DNA of 64,000 nt from Actinomyces naeslundii (GCF_001956585.1 NZ_MSRR01000023.1:1-64000), one strand, 5' to 3'; positions 1 through 9,571 are shown, counted from the first letter of the stretch. The notes: generated by a model not told the origin, from the sequence alone. Numbers and translations: made by a program.

Positions 1-1
1 G

Positions 2-745
2 ACCGTCCCCGGGCCCGCGCCGGTTCCGGCCGAGCCCTTCACCGGCAGCTTCCCGGCCTTCGAGGACGATGACGAGGAGGAGGAGATCGATCCCGCGGTC
101 GCTCGTCAGGAGAAGCGCACCACCAGCTCCATCCTGGTGACGCTCGTCCTCATCGTCATCGTCTCCCTGGCGGCGGCGAGCTACATCGTGTACCAGACGA
201 TCGGTATCCCCTTCGCGGACAAGGATCAAGCGGCCGCGGACACGGTTCCCTCAGCCACCGCGCACAACGCCGGTGGCGGGGGTGGACAGCAGCAGGCTCC
301 CGCCACTGAGGCGCCTGCGGCCAAGCCCGAGATCGCCGGCGTGAGCGTTGCCAACAACCTGAGCACTCAGGCGGACAACAACCAGAAGTACCTCAGTGAC
401 GGCGACACCAGCCGCCCCTGGTTCTCTCACAACACCGGCAGTCCGGAGCTGAGCCAACCGATCGACATCGAGATCAAGCTCAAGAGCCGTGCCAAGGTCT
501 CGGAGATCGACATGCAGGGCACCAACGAGGGCGGGCAGGTTGAGGTCCGTGCCACGGACATCAACAACGCGGCAGGCGGCACGGTTCTCGCCCAAGGCCC
601 CTTCGCCGCGGGGAGCACCACCCTCAAGGTCGACAATCCCCAAGAGGTCGACACCATCGTCATCAGGGTGATGCAGCTTCCCAAGAACAGTGAACCCGGC
701 GAGTACCCCTACAAGGCCACCATGACAGAGGTCACAGTCAAATAA
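2..745 (+). CDS. C-terminal part of a membrane-anchored protein with an extracellular discoidin-like domain
   Basis: The frame is open from the window edge, so the start lies outside. The visible part has a Pro-rich and very acidic stretch (about residues 10-35), one membrane segment (about residues 45-66, rich in Val/Leu/Ile), a Gly/Gln/Ala-rich linker, and a C-terminal beta-rich domain with the WFSHNTGSPELSQPIDIEI pattern typical of discoidin/F5-8C-like carbohydrate-binding folds. In actinobacteria the gene just before trxB often encodes the MviN/MurJ-associated pseudokinase, whose extracellular end has this fold. I infer that this is that protein's end, with a role in peptidoglycan precursor control. 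The kinase part is not visible, so the identity is tentative. Confidence 0.6.
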   Translation, partial: TVPGPAPVPAEPFTGSFPAFEDDDEEEEIDPAVARQEKRTTSSILVTLVLIVIVSLAAASYIVYQTIGIPFADKDQAAADTVPSATAHNAGGGGGQQQAPATEAPAAKPEIAGVSVANNLSTQADNNQKYLSDGDTSRPWFSHNTGSPELSQPIDIEIKLKSRAKVSEIDMQGTNEGGQVEVRATDINNAAGGTVLAQGPFAAGSTTLKVDNPQEVDTIVIRVMQLPKNSEPGEYPYKATMTEVTVK

Positions 746-831
746 GCTGTGGCAAGGGAACATAGTTCATTGATCACTAGTTGCACTGGGTGGTCGCGCA
801 CCGCGTCCATCGCTCATTCGTCAGGAGAGTC

Positions 832-1758
832 ATGATTCACGACGTCGTCATCGTCGGCTCCGGCCCCGCCGGCTACACGGCCGCCATCTACGCGGCCCGC
901 GCCCAGCTCAACCCGGTCATCCTGGCCGGCTCGGTGACCGCGGGCGGCGCCCTGATGAACACGACCGAGGTGGAGAACTACCCCGGTTTCATCGAGGGGA
1001 TCATGGGCCCCGAGCTCATGAACCAGATGCAGGAGCAGGCTGAGCGCTTCGGCGCGGAGATCCGCTACGAGGACGTCACTGCCCTTGAGCTGGAGGGCGA
1101 CGTCAAGCGCATCACCACCTCCGACGACGTCTACGAGGCCCGTACGGTCATCATCTCCACCGGCTCGGAGTACCGGCATCTGGGCATCGATGGGGAGGAG
1201 CGCCTCTCCGGGCACGGCGTGTCCTACTGCGCCACCTGCGACGGGTTCTTCTTCAAGGACCAGGACATCATCGTCGTCGGCGGTGGGGACTCAGCCATGG
1301 AGGAGGCCACCTTCCTGACCCGTTTCGCCCGCTCCGTCACGGTAGTGCACCGCCGCGACGAGCTGCGCGCCTCGGCTGTCATGGCCAAGCGCGCCCAGCA
1401 GGACCCGAAGATCTCCTTCGCCTGGAACTCGCGCGTCGTTGAGCTTCACGGCGAGGACTCCCTGACCGGCGTCACCCTGGAGGACACCATCACTGGGGAG
1501 CGCCGCCAGATCGAGGCCACGGGTCTGTTCGTCGCCATCGGCCAGGTGCCGCGCAGCGAGCTCGTCGCCGATGTCCTTGAGCTCGACGAGGCCGGCTACA
1601 TCAAGGTCGAGGTCCCCTCGCAGCGCACCCGCATCCCCGGGGTCTTCGCCTGCGGTGACGTCGCCGATCCCACCTACCAGCAGGCCATTACGGCAGCCGG
1701 TTCGGGTTGCCGCGCCGCTCTGGACGCCGAGCACTACCTGACCACGCTGCAGGCCTGA
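832..1758 (+). CDS. trxB: Thioredoxin-disulfide reductase
   Basis: This FAD- and NADPH-dependent reductase passes electrons from NADPH to thioredoxin in the cytoplasm. The 308-residue protein opens with the FAD-binding GSGPAG (residues about 9-14), has the redox pair C133-A-T-C136, an NADPH-binding GGGDSA near residue 150 and a C-terminal GVFACGDVAD FAD motif. I chose ATG 832, seven bases after AGGAG-like sequence in TCAGGAGAGTC, because the protein then starts right at the first beta strand. An in-frame TTG at 781 would add 17 residues without a Shine-Dalgarno. It sits 100 bp before trxA, its substrate, and the two probably form one transcript ending at the hairpin at 2218-2273. Confidence 0.97.
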   Translation: MIHDVVIVGSGPAGYTAAIYAARAQLNPVILAGSVTAGGALMNTTEVENYPGFIEGIMGPELMNQMQEQAERFGAEIRYEDVTALELEGDVKRITTSDDVYEARTVIISTGSEYRHLGIDGEERLSGHGVSYCATCDGFFFKDQDIIVVGGGDSAMEEATFLTRFARSVTVVHRRDELRASAVMAKRAQQDPKISFAWNSRVVELHGEDSLTGVTLEDTITGERRQIEATGLFVAIGQVPRSELVADVLELDEAGYIKVEVPSQRTRIPGVFACGDVADPTYQQAITAAGSGCRAALDAEHYLTTLQA

Positions 1759-1858
1759 CCCGGCCTCTCAGCTCAGCGAAAGGCGGGCTCCGACGTCGTC
1801 GGAGGACCTGCGCTGCGCTATCCCGACTCACCTACCCACAACGTTCGAGGAGAAAACC

Positions 1859-2185
1859 ATGTCCGAGGCACTCGCCGTCACCGACGCCACCTTCGAGGCG
1901 GAGGTCCTCAAGTCCGAGGTTCCCGTCGTCATCGACTTCTGGGCCGAGTGGTGCGGCCCCTGCCGCCAGATGGCACCGATCGTGGACGAGGTCGCCGCCG
2001 ACTTCGGTGACAAGGTCAAGTTCGTCAAGGTGGATGTGGACGCCAACCCGGCCACGGCCCGTTCCTACGGCGTGCGCTCCATCCCGACCTTCGCGGTCGT
2101 GCGCGACGGCGAGGTCTTCCACCAGTTCAGCGGCTCCCGTCCGAAGGCGTCCTTCAAGGCAGAGGTGGAGAAGGTCCTGGCCTGA
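1859..2185 (+). CDS. trxA: Thioredoxin
   Basis: This is a small cytoplasmic disulfide reductant of 108 residues, the normal length. The active site is W-C32-G-P-C35 within AEWCGPCRQ, followed by the conserved KVDVD and cis-Pro segment SIPTF. The ATG follows an AGGAG (CGAGGAGAAAACC) with good spacing. It lies directly downstream of trxB, which would recycle it. The pair probably also supplies ribonucleotide reductase and peroxiredoxins, which is family knowledge and not visible here. Confidence 0.97.
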   Translation: MSEALAVTDATFEAEVLKSEVPVVIDFWAEWCGPCRQMAPIVDEVAADFGDKVKFVKVDVDANPATARSYGVRSIPTFAVVRDGEVFHQFSGSRPKASFKAEVEKVLA

Positions 2186-2217
2186 GCCCGGACTTCCGCC
2201 AACTGATACCAGCTGCT

Positions 2218-2273
2218 ACGACGCCGGTCCCATTCACCGTCTCTCACAGAGTGGTGGATGGGGCCGGCGTCGT
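2218..2273 (+). terminator. Terminator-like hairpin after trxA
   Basis: A 21-bp stem (left arm 2218-2238, right arm 2253-2273) pairs throughout, with two G-U positions, around a 14-base loop. It starts about 30 bases after the trxA stop. No long T run follows. Confidence 0.75.
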
Positions 2274-2398
2274 CCACGAGTTGTCTGACGACTTGCCGCA
2301 CCCGGTTGGGCTCGTCTGTCACCACGGGCCACGGCCCCGTAGAATCGCTCAGGAATCGCAGTGGCATCATGGCATGCGACACGGCAAGAAGGCGGCAC

Positions 2399-3838
2399 AT
2401 GCAGCACACTCAGTACATCTCCACCCGCGGACAGATGGCACCCGCCGGGTTCATGGACGTTCTCCTGGCGGGTCTGGCACCCGACGGCGGCTTGGCGGTA
2501 CCGGAGCGGCTGCCCGCTCTCACCCCGGAGCAGCTCGAGACCTGGAGATCCCTCAACTACGCGGAACTGGCCACCGAGGTCATCGGCCTGTTCGCCACTG
2601 ACATTCCCCGTGAGGACCTGGCGGCTCTGACCCGGGCGGCCTACGGCGAGTCCCGCTTCCCGCAGCCGGTCGTTCCGGTGACCGGGCTTGACGACGTCGC
2701 CGACGGCCTGGTCCTCGTGGGCCTGTCCGAGGGGCCGACCATGGCTTTCAAGGACCTGGCCATGCAGTTCCTGGGGCAGGCGATTCCCTACGTGCTGGCC
2801 AAGCAGGGCAAGGTCCTCAACATCCTGGGTGCCACCTCGGGCGACACTGGTTCGGCGGCCGAGCACGCCTTCCGGGGGCAGGAAGGCGTCAGCGTCTTCA
2901 TGCTCTCGCCGGCCGGTCGCATGAGCCCGGTGCAGCGGGCGCAGATGTACACCCTCCAGGACGCCAACATCCACAACATCGCGGTGCGCGGTGTCTTCGA
3001 CGACTGCCAGGCACTGGTCAAGGCCCTGAGCAACGACGCGGACTTCAAGGCGGCCCACCACCTGGGTGCCGTCAACTCCATCAACATCGGCCGGATCGCC
3101 GCGCAGGCCGTCTACTACGTGTGGTCCTGGCTGCGGGTCACCGACGCGGTGGAGGAGGGGGCACGAGCCGGCTACCGCCTCGACGTGTGCGTCCCCTCGG
3201 GCAACTTCGGCAACATCTACGCCGGGTTCCTGGCCCGGTCCATGGGAGTGCCGATCCGCCGTCTCATCCTGGCCACCAACGAGAACAACGTCCTCGAGGA
3301 GTTCTTCACCACGGGCATCTACCGACCTCGCTCGGCAGCTGACACCTTGGCTACCTCCAGCCCGTCGATGGACATCTCGAAGGCCTCGAACCTGGAGCGC
3401 TTCATCTGGGCCCTGCTGGGGCCGGAGGCCTTCGTGCAGCGCTGGGCGGAGCTGGAGTCCACCGGCACTCTCGATCTGCGCGATCAGCTCCCGCGCCTGG
3501 GAGAGGACTTCGGCTTCGTGGCCGGGACGTCGTCGCACGACGACCGCCTGAAGACCATTCGCTCCGTCAAGGAGCGCTCTGGCCGGCTCATCGACCCTCA
3601 TACCGCCGACGGCGTCACGGTGGCTCTACGCACCATGGAGCCAGGGTTCCCGACTCTCGTCATGGAGACGGCCAAGGCCGCGAAGTTCCCGCAGACCGTG
3701 GCCGAGGCGCTCGGGACGGAGCCGGAGACACCCGCTGTCATCGCCGATCTGCTCGCCCAACCCCAGAAGGTGGAGACGATCGACAATGAGGAGGCCCCTT
3801 TGCGCCACCTCATCGAGGAACAAGCCCTGACCTCCTGA
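2399..3838 (+). CDS. thrC: Threonine synthase
   Basis: This PLP enzyme converts O-phosphohomoserine to threonine. At 479 residues it matches the long actinobacterial/fungal-type ThrC. It begins with the family N-terminus TQYISTRGQMAPAGFMDVLL..GLAPDGGL. The PLP lysine is expected in MAFKDLAMQF (K118). GATSGDTGSAA near residue 150 is the phosphate/PLP-phosphate loop. I chose ATG 2399 because AAGGCGG precedes it and the family N-terminus follows at once; upstream in-frame ATGs at 2258 and 2369 encode unconserved residues. It is monocistronic, and no other thr genes are in the window. Confidence 0.95.
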   Translation: MQHTQYISTRGQMAPAGFMDVLLAGLAPDGGLAVPERLPALTPEQLETWRSLNYAELATEVIGLFATDIPREDLAALTRAAYGESRFPQPVVPVTGLDDVADGLVLVGLSEGPTMAFKDLAMQFLGQAIPYVLAKQGKVLNILGATSGDTGSAAEHAFRGQEGVSVFMLSPAGRMSPVQRAQMYTLQDANIHNIAVRGVFDDCQALVKALSNDADFKAAHHLGAVNSINIGRIAAQAVYYVWSWLRVTDAVEEGARAGYRLDVCVPSGNFGNIYAGFLARSMGVPIRRLILATNENNVLEEFFTTGIYRPRSAADTLATSSPSMDISKASNLERFIWALLGPEAFVQRWAELESTGTLDLRDQLPRLGEDFGFVAGTSSHDDRLKTIRSVKERSGRLIDPHTADGVTVALRTMEPGFPTLVMETAKAAKFPQTVAEALGTEPETPAVIADLLAQPQKVETIDNEEAPLRHLIEEQALTS

Positions 3839-3874
3839 TCGACGCCCATCCGGAGTCGGATGAGCGTCTCTCGC

Positions 3875-3908
3875 CGCGCCGCGCATCGTGCCCATGATGC
3901 GCGGCGCG
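3875..3908 (+). terminator. Terminator-like hairpin after thrC
   Basis: A 13-bp perfect GC-rich stem (3875-3887 with 3896-3908) has an 8-base loop and lies 36 bases past the thrC stop. A shorter hairpin (3841-3868) precedes it. Confidence 0.7.
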
Positions 3909-3960
3909 TCTGCATCTGCTGGTACCGACCCGTCTCGTTGCGCTCCGAAAGCACTTTCGT

Positions 3961-3974
3961 GTTTCACGTGAAAC
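3961..3974. other. parS: parS site 1 (outlying)
   Basis: GTTTCACGTGAAAC is the perfect 14-bp core, flanked by T and A as in the classical 16-mer. It lies between thrC and the aminotransferase gene, 2.4 kb before the main array, so it is the outermost site on this side. Confidence 0.95.
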
Positions 3975-4074
3975 ACCGCGGATTACTCCTGACCTCACCA
4001 TGTCCTTCCCGCCGGTGCGGCATGGCAGACTTGGATCCACGGACGCAGCAGCGGCGACCAAGGAAGGACCGAAG

Positions 4075-5388
4075 GTGAGTCAGAGCAGTAACCAGGTGAA
4101 GGGCAACCGACTCGATCCGTGGCTGGACAGCTACGCTGCACGAGCTCACGGTCTGCGCGCCTCAGAGACTCGCTCACTGTTCGCCGTCGCCTCACGACCG
4201 GAAGTGGTCTCGCTGGCAGGCGGAATGCCCAATCTCAAGGACCTCCCACTGGAGCGGCTGGCGGAGGCCACGGCGCAGATGATCCGCAAGGACGGCGGCA
4301 AAGCGCTGCAGTATGGAAACGGCCAGGGGCTACCGCGACTGCGGGAGCAGATCACCGAGGTCATGGCCCTCGAGGGCATCCAGGCCGATCCGGAGGACGT
4401 CATCATCACGACTGGCTCCCAGCAGGCCGTCGACATCGTCACCGAGCTCTTCGTCGATCCCGGCGACGTCGTCCTGACCGAGGCGCCCACGTACGTCGGA
4501 TCCCTGTCGATCTTCGCGACGTATCAGGCCGATGTGCAGCAGGTGCCGATTGACGCCGATGGCGTTGTCCCTGAGGCCCTGGAGGAGATGATCGTCCGCC
4601 TCGAGCGCGAGGGGCGCCGCATCAAGTTCTTCTACTGCCTGCCCAACTTCCACAACCCTGCCGGGGTGACGCTCACGGAGGAGCGCCGTCCACAGGTCAT
4701 CGAGATCTGCCGGCGCCACCACATCCTTATCGTGGAGGACAACCCCTACGGGCTGCTGGGCTTCGAGGGACAGACCTACACGGCCCTCAAGACTCTCGCA
4801 CCCGACGACGTCGTCTACCTCGGCTCCTTCTCCAAGATCTTCGCGCCCGGGTACCGCGTGGGCTGGGCAGTGGCCCCACCAGCCGTTCGGGAGAAGATGA
4901 AGCTGGCCTCCGAGGCGGCCATCCTGTGCCCGTCGTCGGTCGGCCAGTTCTCGATCTCCATGTACCTGGACCAGTTCGACTGGAAACAGCAGATCGTGGA
5001 CTTCCAAGCCATGTACCGGGGACGGCGCGACACCATGGTGGCAGCGCTGGAGGAGTTCCTGCCGATGTGCCACTGGAACATCCCCGAGGGCGGATTCTAC
5101 GTGTGGGTGCAGCTGCCCGAGGGACTCGATGCGAAGGACATGCTTCCGCGCGCAGTCACCAACCTGGTCGCCTACGTATCCGGGACTGCCTTCTACGCCG
5201 GTGGAAGGGCCGGACAGGACCATCTGCGGCTGTCCTTCTGCTACCCCGAACCTCCTGAGATCCGCGAAGGCGTGCGACGACTCTCCGGCGTTGTCACCCG
5301 CGATCTCGAACTGCTGGATCTATTCGGTCCCACCCATAGTCCCCATCCGTCCGAAGGCGTCCACGCGCCCGCACCCGACCAGATCTGA
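4075..5388 (+). CDS. PLP-dependent class I/II aminotransferase (MocR/2-aminoadipate-transaminase-like)
   Basis: The protein has 437 residues, the type I fold, and the lysine that binds PLP in GSFSKIFAPGYRVGW (K254). The NFHNPAGVTLT and VEDNPYGLL segments supply the PLP-contacting Asn and Asp. It resembles LysN/2-aminoadipate and aromatic aminotransferases without a DNA-binding domain. The substrate cannot be told from sequence. I chose GTG 4075 because AAGGAAGG precedes it at suitable distance; an ATG at 4000 lacks a ribosome site. It is followed after 8 bases by a D-Ala-D-Ala ligase-like gene, so both are probably one operon. The same pair lies near parAB in other actinobacteria. Confidence 0.85.
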   Translation: MSQSSNQVKGNRLDPWLDSYAARAHGLRASETRSLFAVASRPEVVSLAGGMPNLKDLPLERLAEATAQMIRKDGGKALQYGNGQGLPRLREQITEVMALEGIQADPEDVIITTGSQQAVDIVTELFVDPGDVVLTEAPTYVGSLSIFATYQADVQQVPIDADGVVPEALEEMIVRLEREGRRIKFFYCLPNFHNPAGVTLTEERRPQVIEICRRHHILIVEDNPYGLLGFEGQTYTALKTLAPDDVVYLGSFSKIFAPGYRVGWAVAPPAVREKMKLASEAAILCPSSVGQFSISMYLDQFDWKQQIVDFQAMYRGRRDTMVAALEEFLPMCHWNIPEGGFYVWVQLPEGLDAKDMLPRAVTNLVAYVSGTAFYAGGRAGQDHLRLSFCYPEPPEIREGVRRLSGVVTRDLELLDLFGPTHSPHPSEGVHAPAPDQI

Positions 5389-5396
5389 GGTTGACG

Positions 5397-6344
5397 ATGA
5401 ACCAGTCTCCACTCCGTATCGCTGTCCTCGCCGGCGGTCTGAGCCACGAGCGCGACATCTCGCTGCGTTCCGGGCATCGCGTCGCCCAGGTCCTTAAGCA
5501 CCTCGGGCACACCGTCCTGGTCCTGGACATCGACGCACGCACCATCGGATCGCTCAAGACCTTCGGCCCCGACGTCGTATGGCCGCTGGTCCACGGTGGC
5601 CCAGGAGAGGACGGAGGGTTGCAGAACATGCTCATTGCGCTGGACCTGCCATATGTGGGGACCCATTCCGACGGCTGTCAGCGAGCCTCCTTCAAACCCA
5701 CCGCTAAGGCGAGCGTTCGCACCGGAGGAGTGATTACTCCTGATTCGTTGACGCTTCCACATTCCTACTTCAGTCAACTCGGGGCGCAGGACGTCCTGAC
5801 CGTCGTCGCCGGTCATCTGGGTCTTCCCGTTGTGGTGAAGCCTCATCAGGGCGGCTCCGGACTCGGCGTGTCCTACGCTTCAACGGCGGACGACTTACGG
5901 TCGGCGATGGTGGCCTGTTTTGCCTACGACGAGCGGGCTCTCATCGAACGTTACGTTCCCGGAACAGAGCTTGCTGTGTCCGTCGTCGATACAGGAGAGG
6001 GGCCACGTGCACTCCCTCCCGTCGAGGTGGTGACCGAAGGACAGTACGACTTTGATGCCCGGTACAACCCAGGCCGCTCAGAGTACTTCGTACCCGCGCG
6101 CTTGGATGACTCGGTCATCGACATGGTCAAGACCACCGCCATCACCGTCCACACGACGCTCGGGCTCGGGAATCTCTCTCGAACCGACCTCATCCTCGAC
6201 GAGGAGGGGACGCCCTGGTTCATCGACGTGAACGTCATTCCAGGAATGACTGAGACGTCGCTACTACCAATTGCGGCCAAGGCAGAGGGCTCTTTGGAGG
6301 AGCTGTACGACGCTCTCGTGCGAAATCCACTTGTGCACCCGTAG
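5397..6344 (+). CDS. D-alanine--D-alanine ligase-like ATP-grasp protein
   Basis: The 315-residue protein has a ligase N-domain (VLAGGLSHERDISLRSG, about residues 8-24), the WPLVHGGPGEDGGLQ substrate segment, the ATP-grasp stretch VVKPHQGGSGLGVS and the C-terminal metal-binding FIDVNVIPGMTETS. The family joins two D-alanines for peptidoglycan. A housekeeping ddl may lie elsewhere, and this copy, near an aminotransferase and parAB, may act on another amino acid pair. ATG 5397 is used; an in-frame TTG at 5391 would add two residues. Confidence 0.82.
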   Translation: MNQSPLRIAVLAGGLSHERDISLRSGHRVAQVLKHLGHTVLVLDIDARTIGSLKTFGPDVVWPLVHGGPGEDGGLQNMLIALDLPYVGTHSDGCQRASFKPTAKASVRTGGVITPDSLTLPHSYFSQLGAQDVLTVVAGHLGLPVVVKPHQGGSGLGVSYASTADDLRSAMVACFAYDERALIERYVPGTELAVSVVDTGEGPRALPPVEVVTEGQYDFDARYNPGRSEYFVPARLDDSVIDMVKTTAITVHTTLGLGNLSRTDLILDEEGTPWFIDVNVIPGMTETSLLPIAAKAEGSLEELYDALVRNPLVHP

Positions 6345-6350
6345 TTTCTG

Positions 6351-6364
6351 GTTTCACGTGAAAC
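6351..6364. other. parS: parS site 2
   Basis: A perfect 14-bp core, 7 bases after the ligase stop codon and directly against the terminator hairpin that follows. It marks the left edge of the array. Confidence 0.95.
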
Positions 6365-6395
6365 GGTGGCTCCACTCAATCAGAGTGGAGCCACC
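6365..6395 (+). terminator. Terminator-like hairpin at the left edge of the parS array
   Basis: A 13-bp perfect stem (6365-6377 with 6383-6395) with loop AATCA. It begins one base after the parS core and probably ends the aminotransferase-ligase transcript, shielding the array from read-through. Confidence 0.8.
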
Positions 6396-6550
6396 GTCGT
6401 ATGTAGGAAGTGCACCGCCAGGTACGACGCAACGATCGAGGAGCGCGCCCCGAACGGTTCGTGCGGCGCATCGTTGTGAATCGGTCACCAACTCGAGGAC
6501 GGAACTAACGTCGCTCATCGAAGATAACTGAAACGGTCCTGCCTCTCTGT

Positions 6551-6564
6551 GTTTCACGTGAAAC
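6551..6564. other. parS: parS site 3
   Basis: A perfect core in the full 16-mer context TGTTTCACGTGAAACA (6550-6565), 200 bp from the previous site. Confidence 0.95.
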
Positions 6565-6722
6565 AGCGTCAAGACAACGAATCACACGCGGCTCCGCTGG
6601 AAGCGTCCGTGATCATCCCCCTCCCCAGGGGAGCGGACAGTAAGTCGCCTGCAGGATGAACACCACCGGGCACTGGTTCACCTCGGAGAAGCCTTCACTG
6701 CTGATCTCGGACCCATTCCCTT

Positions 6723-6736
6723 GTTTCACGTGAAAC
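6723..6736. other. parS: parS site 4
   Basis: A perfect 14-bp core, 172 bp from the previous site. Confidence 0.95.
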
Positions 6737-7032
6737 CGAGTCACTCATCAAATTCAGGTAGCGGAGTATGAACGGAACCTATGCGGTACGTGAGGCGAAG
6801 AGGACGTACCTGCCTCCACTTGTATCCGCTCCAGCGCACCAACGAAGGCCCTCATAATCCTCCTACAGAATCCAGCCATCGTGCCTGGGCCCCGCTCCGC
6901 GGGGACGAAACCAGTTCTCGGGCGATCAACGGACGAGGCATGGTTGCCAAGAAACGGATAGCTCCACCACGGAGTAAAAGACTCATTCACGCAACGATAC
7001 CGGTGCGAACTATCGACGGGACTGCAGATCTG

Positions 7033-7046
7033 GTTTCATGTGAAAC
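7033..7046. other. parS: parS site 5 (variant centre)
   Basis: GTTTCATGTGAAAC differs from the core at one base: the central CACGTG is CATGTG. It lies 310 bp from the previous site. It may bind ParB more weakly. Confidence 0.8.
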
Positions 7047-7339
7047 CGCGCGAATGCGGGCTTGCCCATCGGGGGGAAACAGGGCGTTCCACGAACGATG
7101 CGAAGCCAGGTTGTATCGCCAGTGCATCACAAACTACGCTGATATCCAACTCGTCACCCACCCAACTGTACTCACACTAGGGGACGTCCTCTATGTGTCT
7201 CTTCGTCACTGAACGATCAACCGTCATGGAATCGCACCTGGACGAGGCCTGTTTCAGGATCATCGTCCCCATGCTCAGTTCGATACCGAGCCGACAGTCG
7301 GAGTCGCAGTAGTCGTTTCCGCCGCGCAGCCCCACCACA

Positions 7340-7353
7340 GTTTCACGTGAAAC
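7340..7353. other. parS: parS site 6
   Basis: A perfect 14-bp core, 307 bp from site 5. Confidence 0.95.
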
Positions 7354-7634
7354 AGTGCTGTTCCCCGCTTCGATCGGCAGAGCAATGTCAGTCCCGTGCC
7401 CGAGCCAGATGACAGATCCAACAGCGAACTGCTGCGCTGGCTCCTCACCACCAACGACACCCGTTGTCTCCGACGCTACCAAGGCTATTTCAGTCTCAGG
7501 CTCCATAGCTCTTAGAAACGCAGGAGCCTCAAATACCGGATCAGTCCCGACAGTGGTTTGCACCGCCTCGACACGGGGTAGTAGGTTCCTCAACCACGAC
7601 TGACAGTATCCCGTTCGCGAGACACCCGATTAGG

Positions 7635-7648
7635 TTTCACGTGAAACC
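7635..7648. other. parS: parS site 7
   Basis: A perfect core flanked by G and C, 295 bp from site 6. Confidence 0.95.
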
Positions 7649-7880
7649 TCCCAAATACCTTGCGCAGGCCAACGTACGGACGAGTCTAAGGCAACACCAT
7701 GTCGTTCGATTCCTTCGGGTAGCCCGAAGAGCAAGTATAAGTGTCCACAGTTTCTTCGCGGTTTGAATCCTTGTTCCGAGGAGGCCTTGTCGAACGATGC
7801 AGTCGACATACGCGGAGTTCACGCACTCCTTCCCCATTTCGTCTTCTCGTGCTCGCGGACGCACTCGGTTGGCGAAGCGT

Positions 7881-7894
7881 TTCACGTGAAACCG
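7881..7894. other. parS: parS site 8
   Basis: A perfect core flanked by C and C, 246 bp from site 7. Confidence 0.95.
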
Positions 7895-8169
7895 AAGCTC
7901 TCATCTCATTCGATCGGACTCACTTCGTTGCCACGGAACCGGTCCTGAGCACGCTTCGAGCACCGATACTGCGGTGGTGCACCCGCGAGACTGAAGCCCG
8001 AAGAACAAGAGATTCCTCGATCCCGTCTCAGCTTCTCTCCCTACTCTCGAGGAGAGGAGGCACGTCAAGCGCGCAACCGCTGCATCGGCCCCTGCCGTAT
8101 GCCCAGGTCGGGTCAGCGCATGCAAGAGCAGCACCAACCACCGGGACCATATACAACGAGCCTGTTCTC

Positions 8170-8183
8170 GTTTCACGTGAAAC
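8170..8183. other. parS: parS site 9
   Basis: A perfect core, 289 bp from site 8 and the first of the closest pair in the array. Confidence 0.95.
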
Positions 8184-8251
8184 CGGCATTCAATGAACAA
8201 AGCGCAAGACAAGCTAATCCCAGGTTCACGTTCCGCCATCGTCAGGTACAC

Positions 8252-8265
8252 GTTTCACGTGAAAC
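8252..8265. other. parS: parS site 10
   Basis: A perfect core only 82 bp from site 9, the tightest spacing in the array. Confidence 0.95.
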
Positions 8266-8569
8266 CGCAATTGAACCGCTCACGCCATCAAACGACAGAC
8301 GAGGTTTGGCAAAGCCTCAACGTGCGTGGGGTGTCCTCATGTAGCCAGCCATCATCGTGGAGACCCATATGTCAACCACAGACGACGGTTTGGGCTGAAA
8401 CTATGACTTCGATACGTCGACGCCCGACAGGCGGCCTTCTTCTGAGAACTATCCGCTTCGACGAACGCGGCATCCTCGTTCCTCGCAGTATGAACGCATT
8501 CGGCGCCCCACTGACGATGAAAGGAGTAGAGGCCACGACCTTGGAGTGCTGCCTCACGACTCAGCCACT

Positions 8570-8583
8570 GTTTCACGTGAAAC
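8570..8583. other. parS: parS site 11
   Basis: A perfect core, 318 bp from site 10. Confidence 0.95.
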
Positions 8584-8869
8584 CGATCCACTCTCCACAT
8601 TCAGTTCAAGGGATGTTGCTATAGCGCTACGAACGCAGCACCATACCGGATGCCAGCAGACAGCATACGATCCCAGCGAGACAGGCTTGCGTAGGAGGCT
8701 TGGCTGGCTCTGTCATACAGTCATGTCAGCCCGCCCCTCGGGAGAGGACCTTCCAGCAAACGCTCGTCGCTGCGTCGTTCCCGGCATTCGACCGCACTAC
8801 TCCGCATATGTGCACGGACTCCTCCAGTCAGAGGTGCAGATACGATTCGATCGCCACTTTTCTTTCTCG

Positions 8870-8883
8870 GTTTCACGTGAAAC
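8870..8883. other. parS: parS site 12
   Basis: A perfect core, 300 bp from site 11. Confidence 0.95.
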
Positions 8884-8995
8884 CGGGTCACCGATGGCCC
8901 TCCCGTGGCCGGCGGAGCAACAAGTAATGCTGCATCTCGACGAACTGAGCGGGCTACGTTCCAAGACCGTTACCCGAAAGGCCATGCCTCACACT

Positions 8996-9009
8996 GTTTC
9001 ACGTGAAAC
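8996..9009. other. parS: parS site 13
   Basis: A perfect core, 126 bp from site 12. Confidence 0.95.
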
Positions 9010-9357
9010 CGTCCCAAGGTGAATGCATCGCTCGATATAAGTAGGCCCTGGGCACGCGCATATACTACGAGGATCTCAACGCTTCCGCGATAGCGCACCC
9101 CCTCCACTCGTCACTCACCGAGTCAACCAAGTCGACGCTCCCCATCATCGTTTCATTCACCGTTCCTACAGGACGCACAGGCAGCGAACTCACCGAATGC
9201 AGCGAGCGCCTTCTCTCCTCCGTAAGGTCTACTCAGGTTTCAACGTGGGAAGGATTCTTGCGGGTTCCTTACAGCCGAAGCTCCTGCGCCTCGCACATCC
9301 ACTTCCCAAGGAGTCTTCTCCGGAACGGCAGGAGCCCACGCTTCGCATGGCGGAGCG

Positions 9358-9371
9358 GTTTCATGTGAAAC
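9358..9371. other. parS: parS site 14 (variant centre)
   Basis: It carries the same CATGTG centre as site 5. At 362 bp it has the widest spacing in the array. Confidence 0.8.
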
Positions 9372-9571
9372 CGTGCCATCTTCTTTCCGCCGCACCGTAC
9401 ACCATACGGAACAGGACGGATGCCACAGCCATTATCCGTCGGCACTCCCCCAGGGGAGGGGTTCTGCGACGCGCGGCCTACGAACCTACTTGTTCACGTC
9501 CAGAGCACCGGCCATGTGTCGCCTGCCGCCGTCCTTCACAGGTGTGCTGGTTCCGCAAAGCCCCCTCCCAT

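Noticed and set aside
2186-2398. Threonine attenuator or T-box before thrC
   Set aside because: The only structure is the trxA hairpin; no Thr-rich leader peptide or T-box motif is visible.
9238-9252. A parS-like sequence GGTTTCAACGTGGGA
   Set aside because: It has an inserted base and loses the right half; it may be a decayed site but does not meet the pattern.
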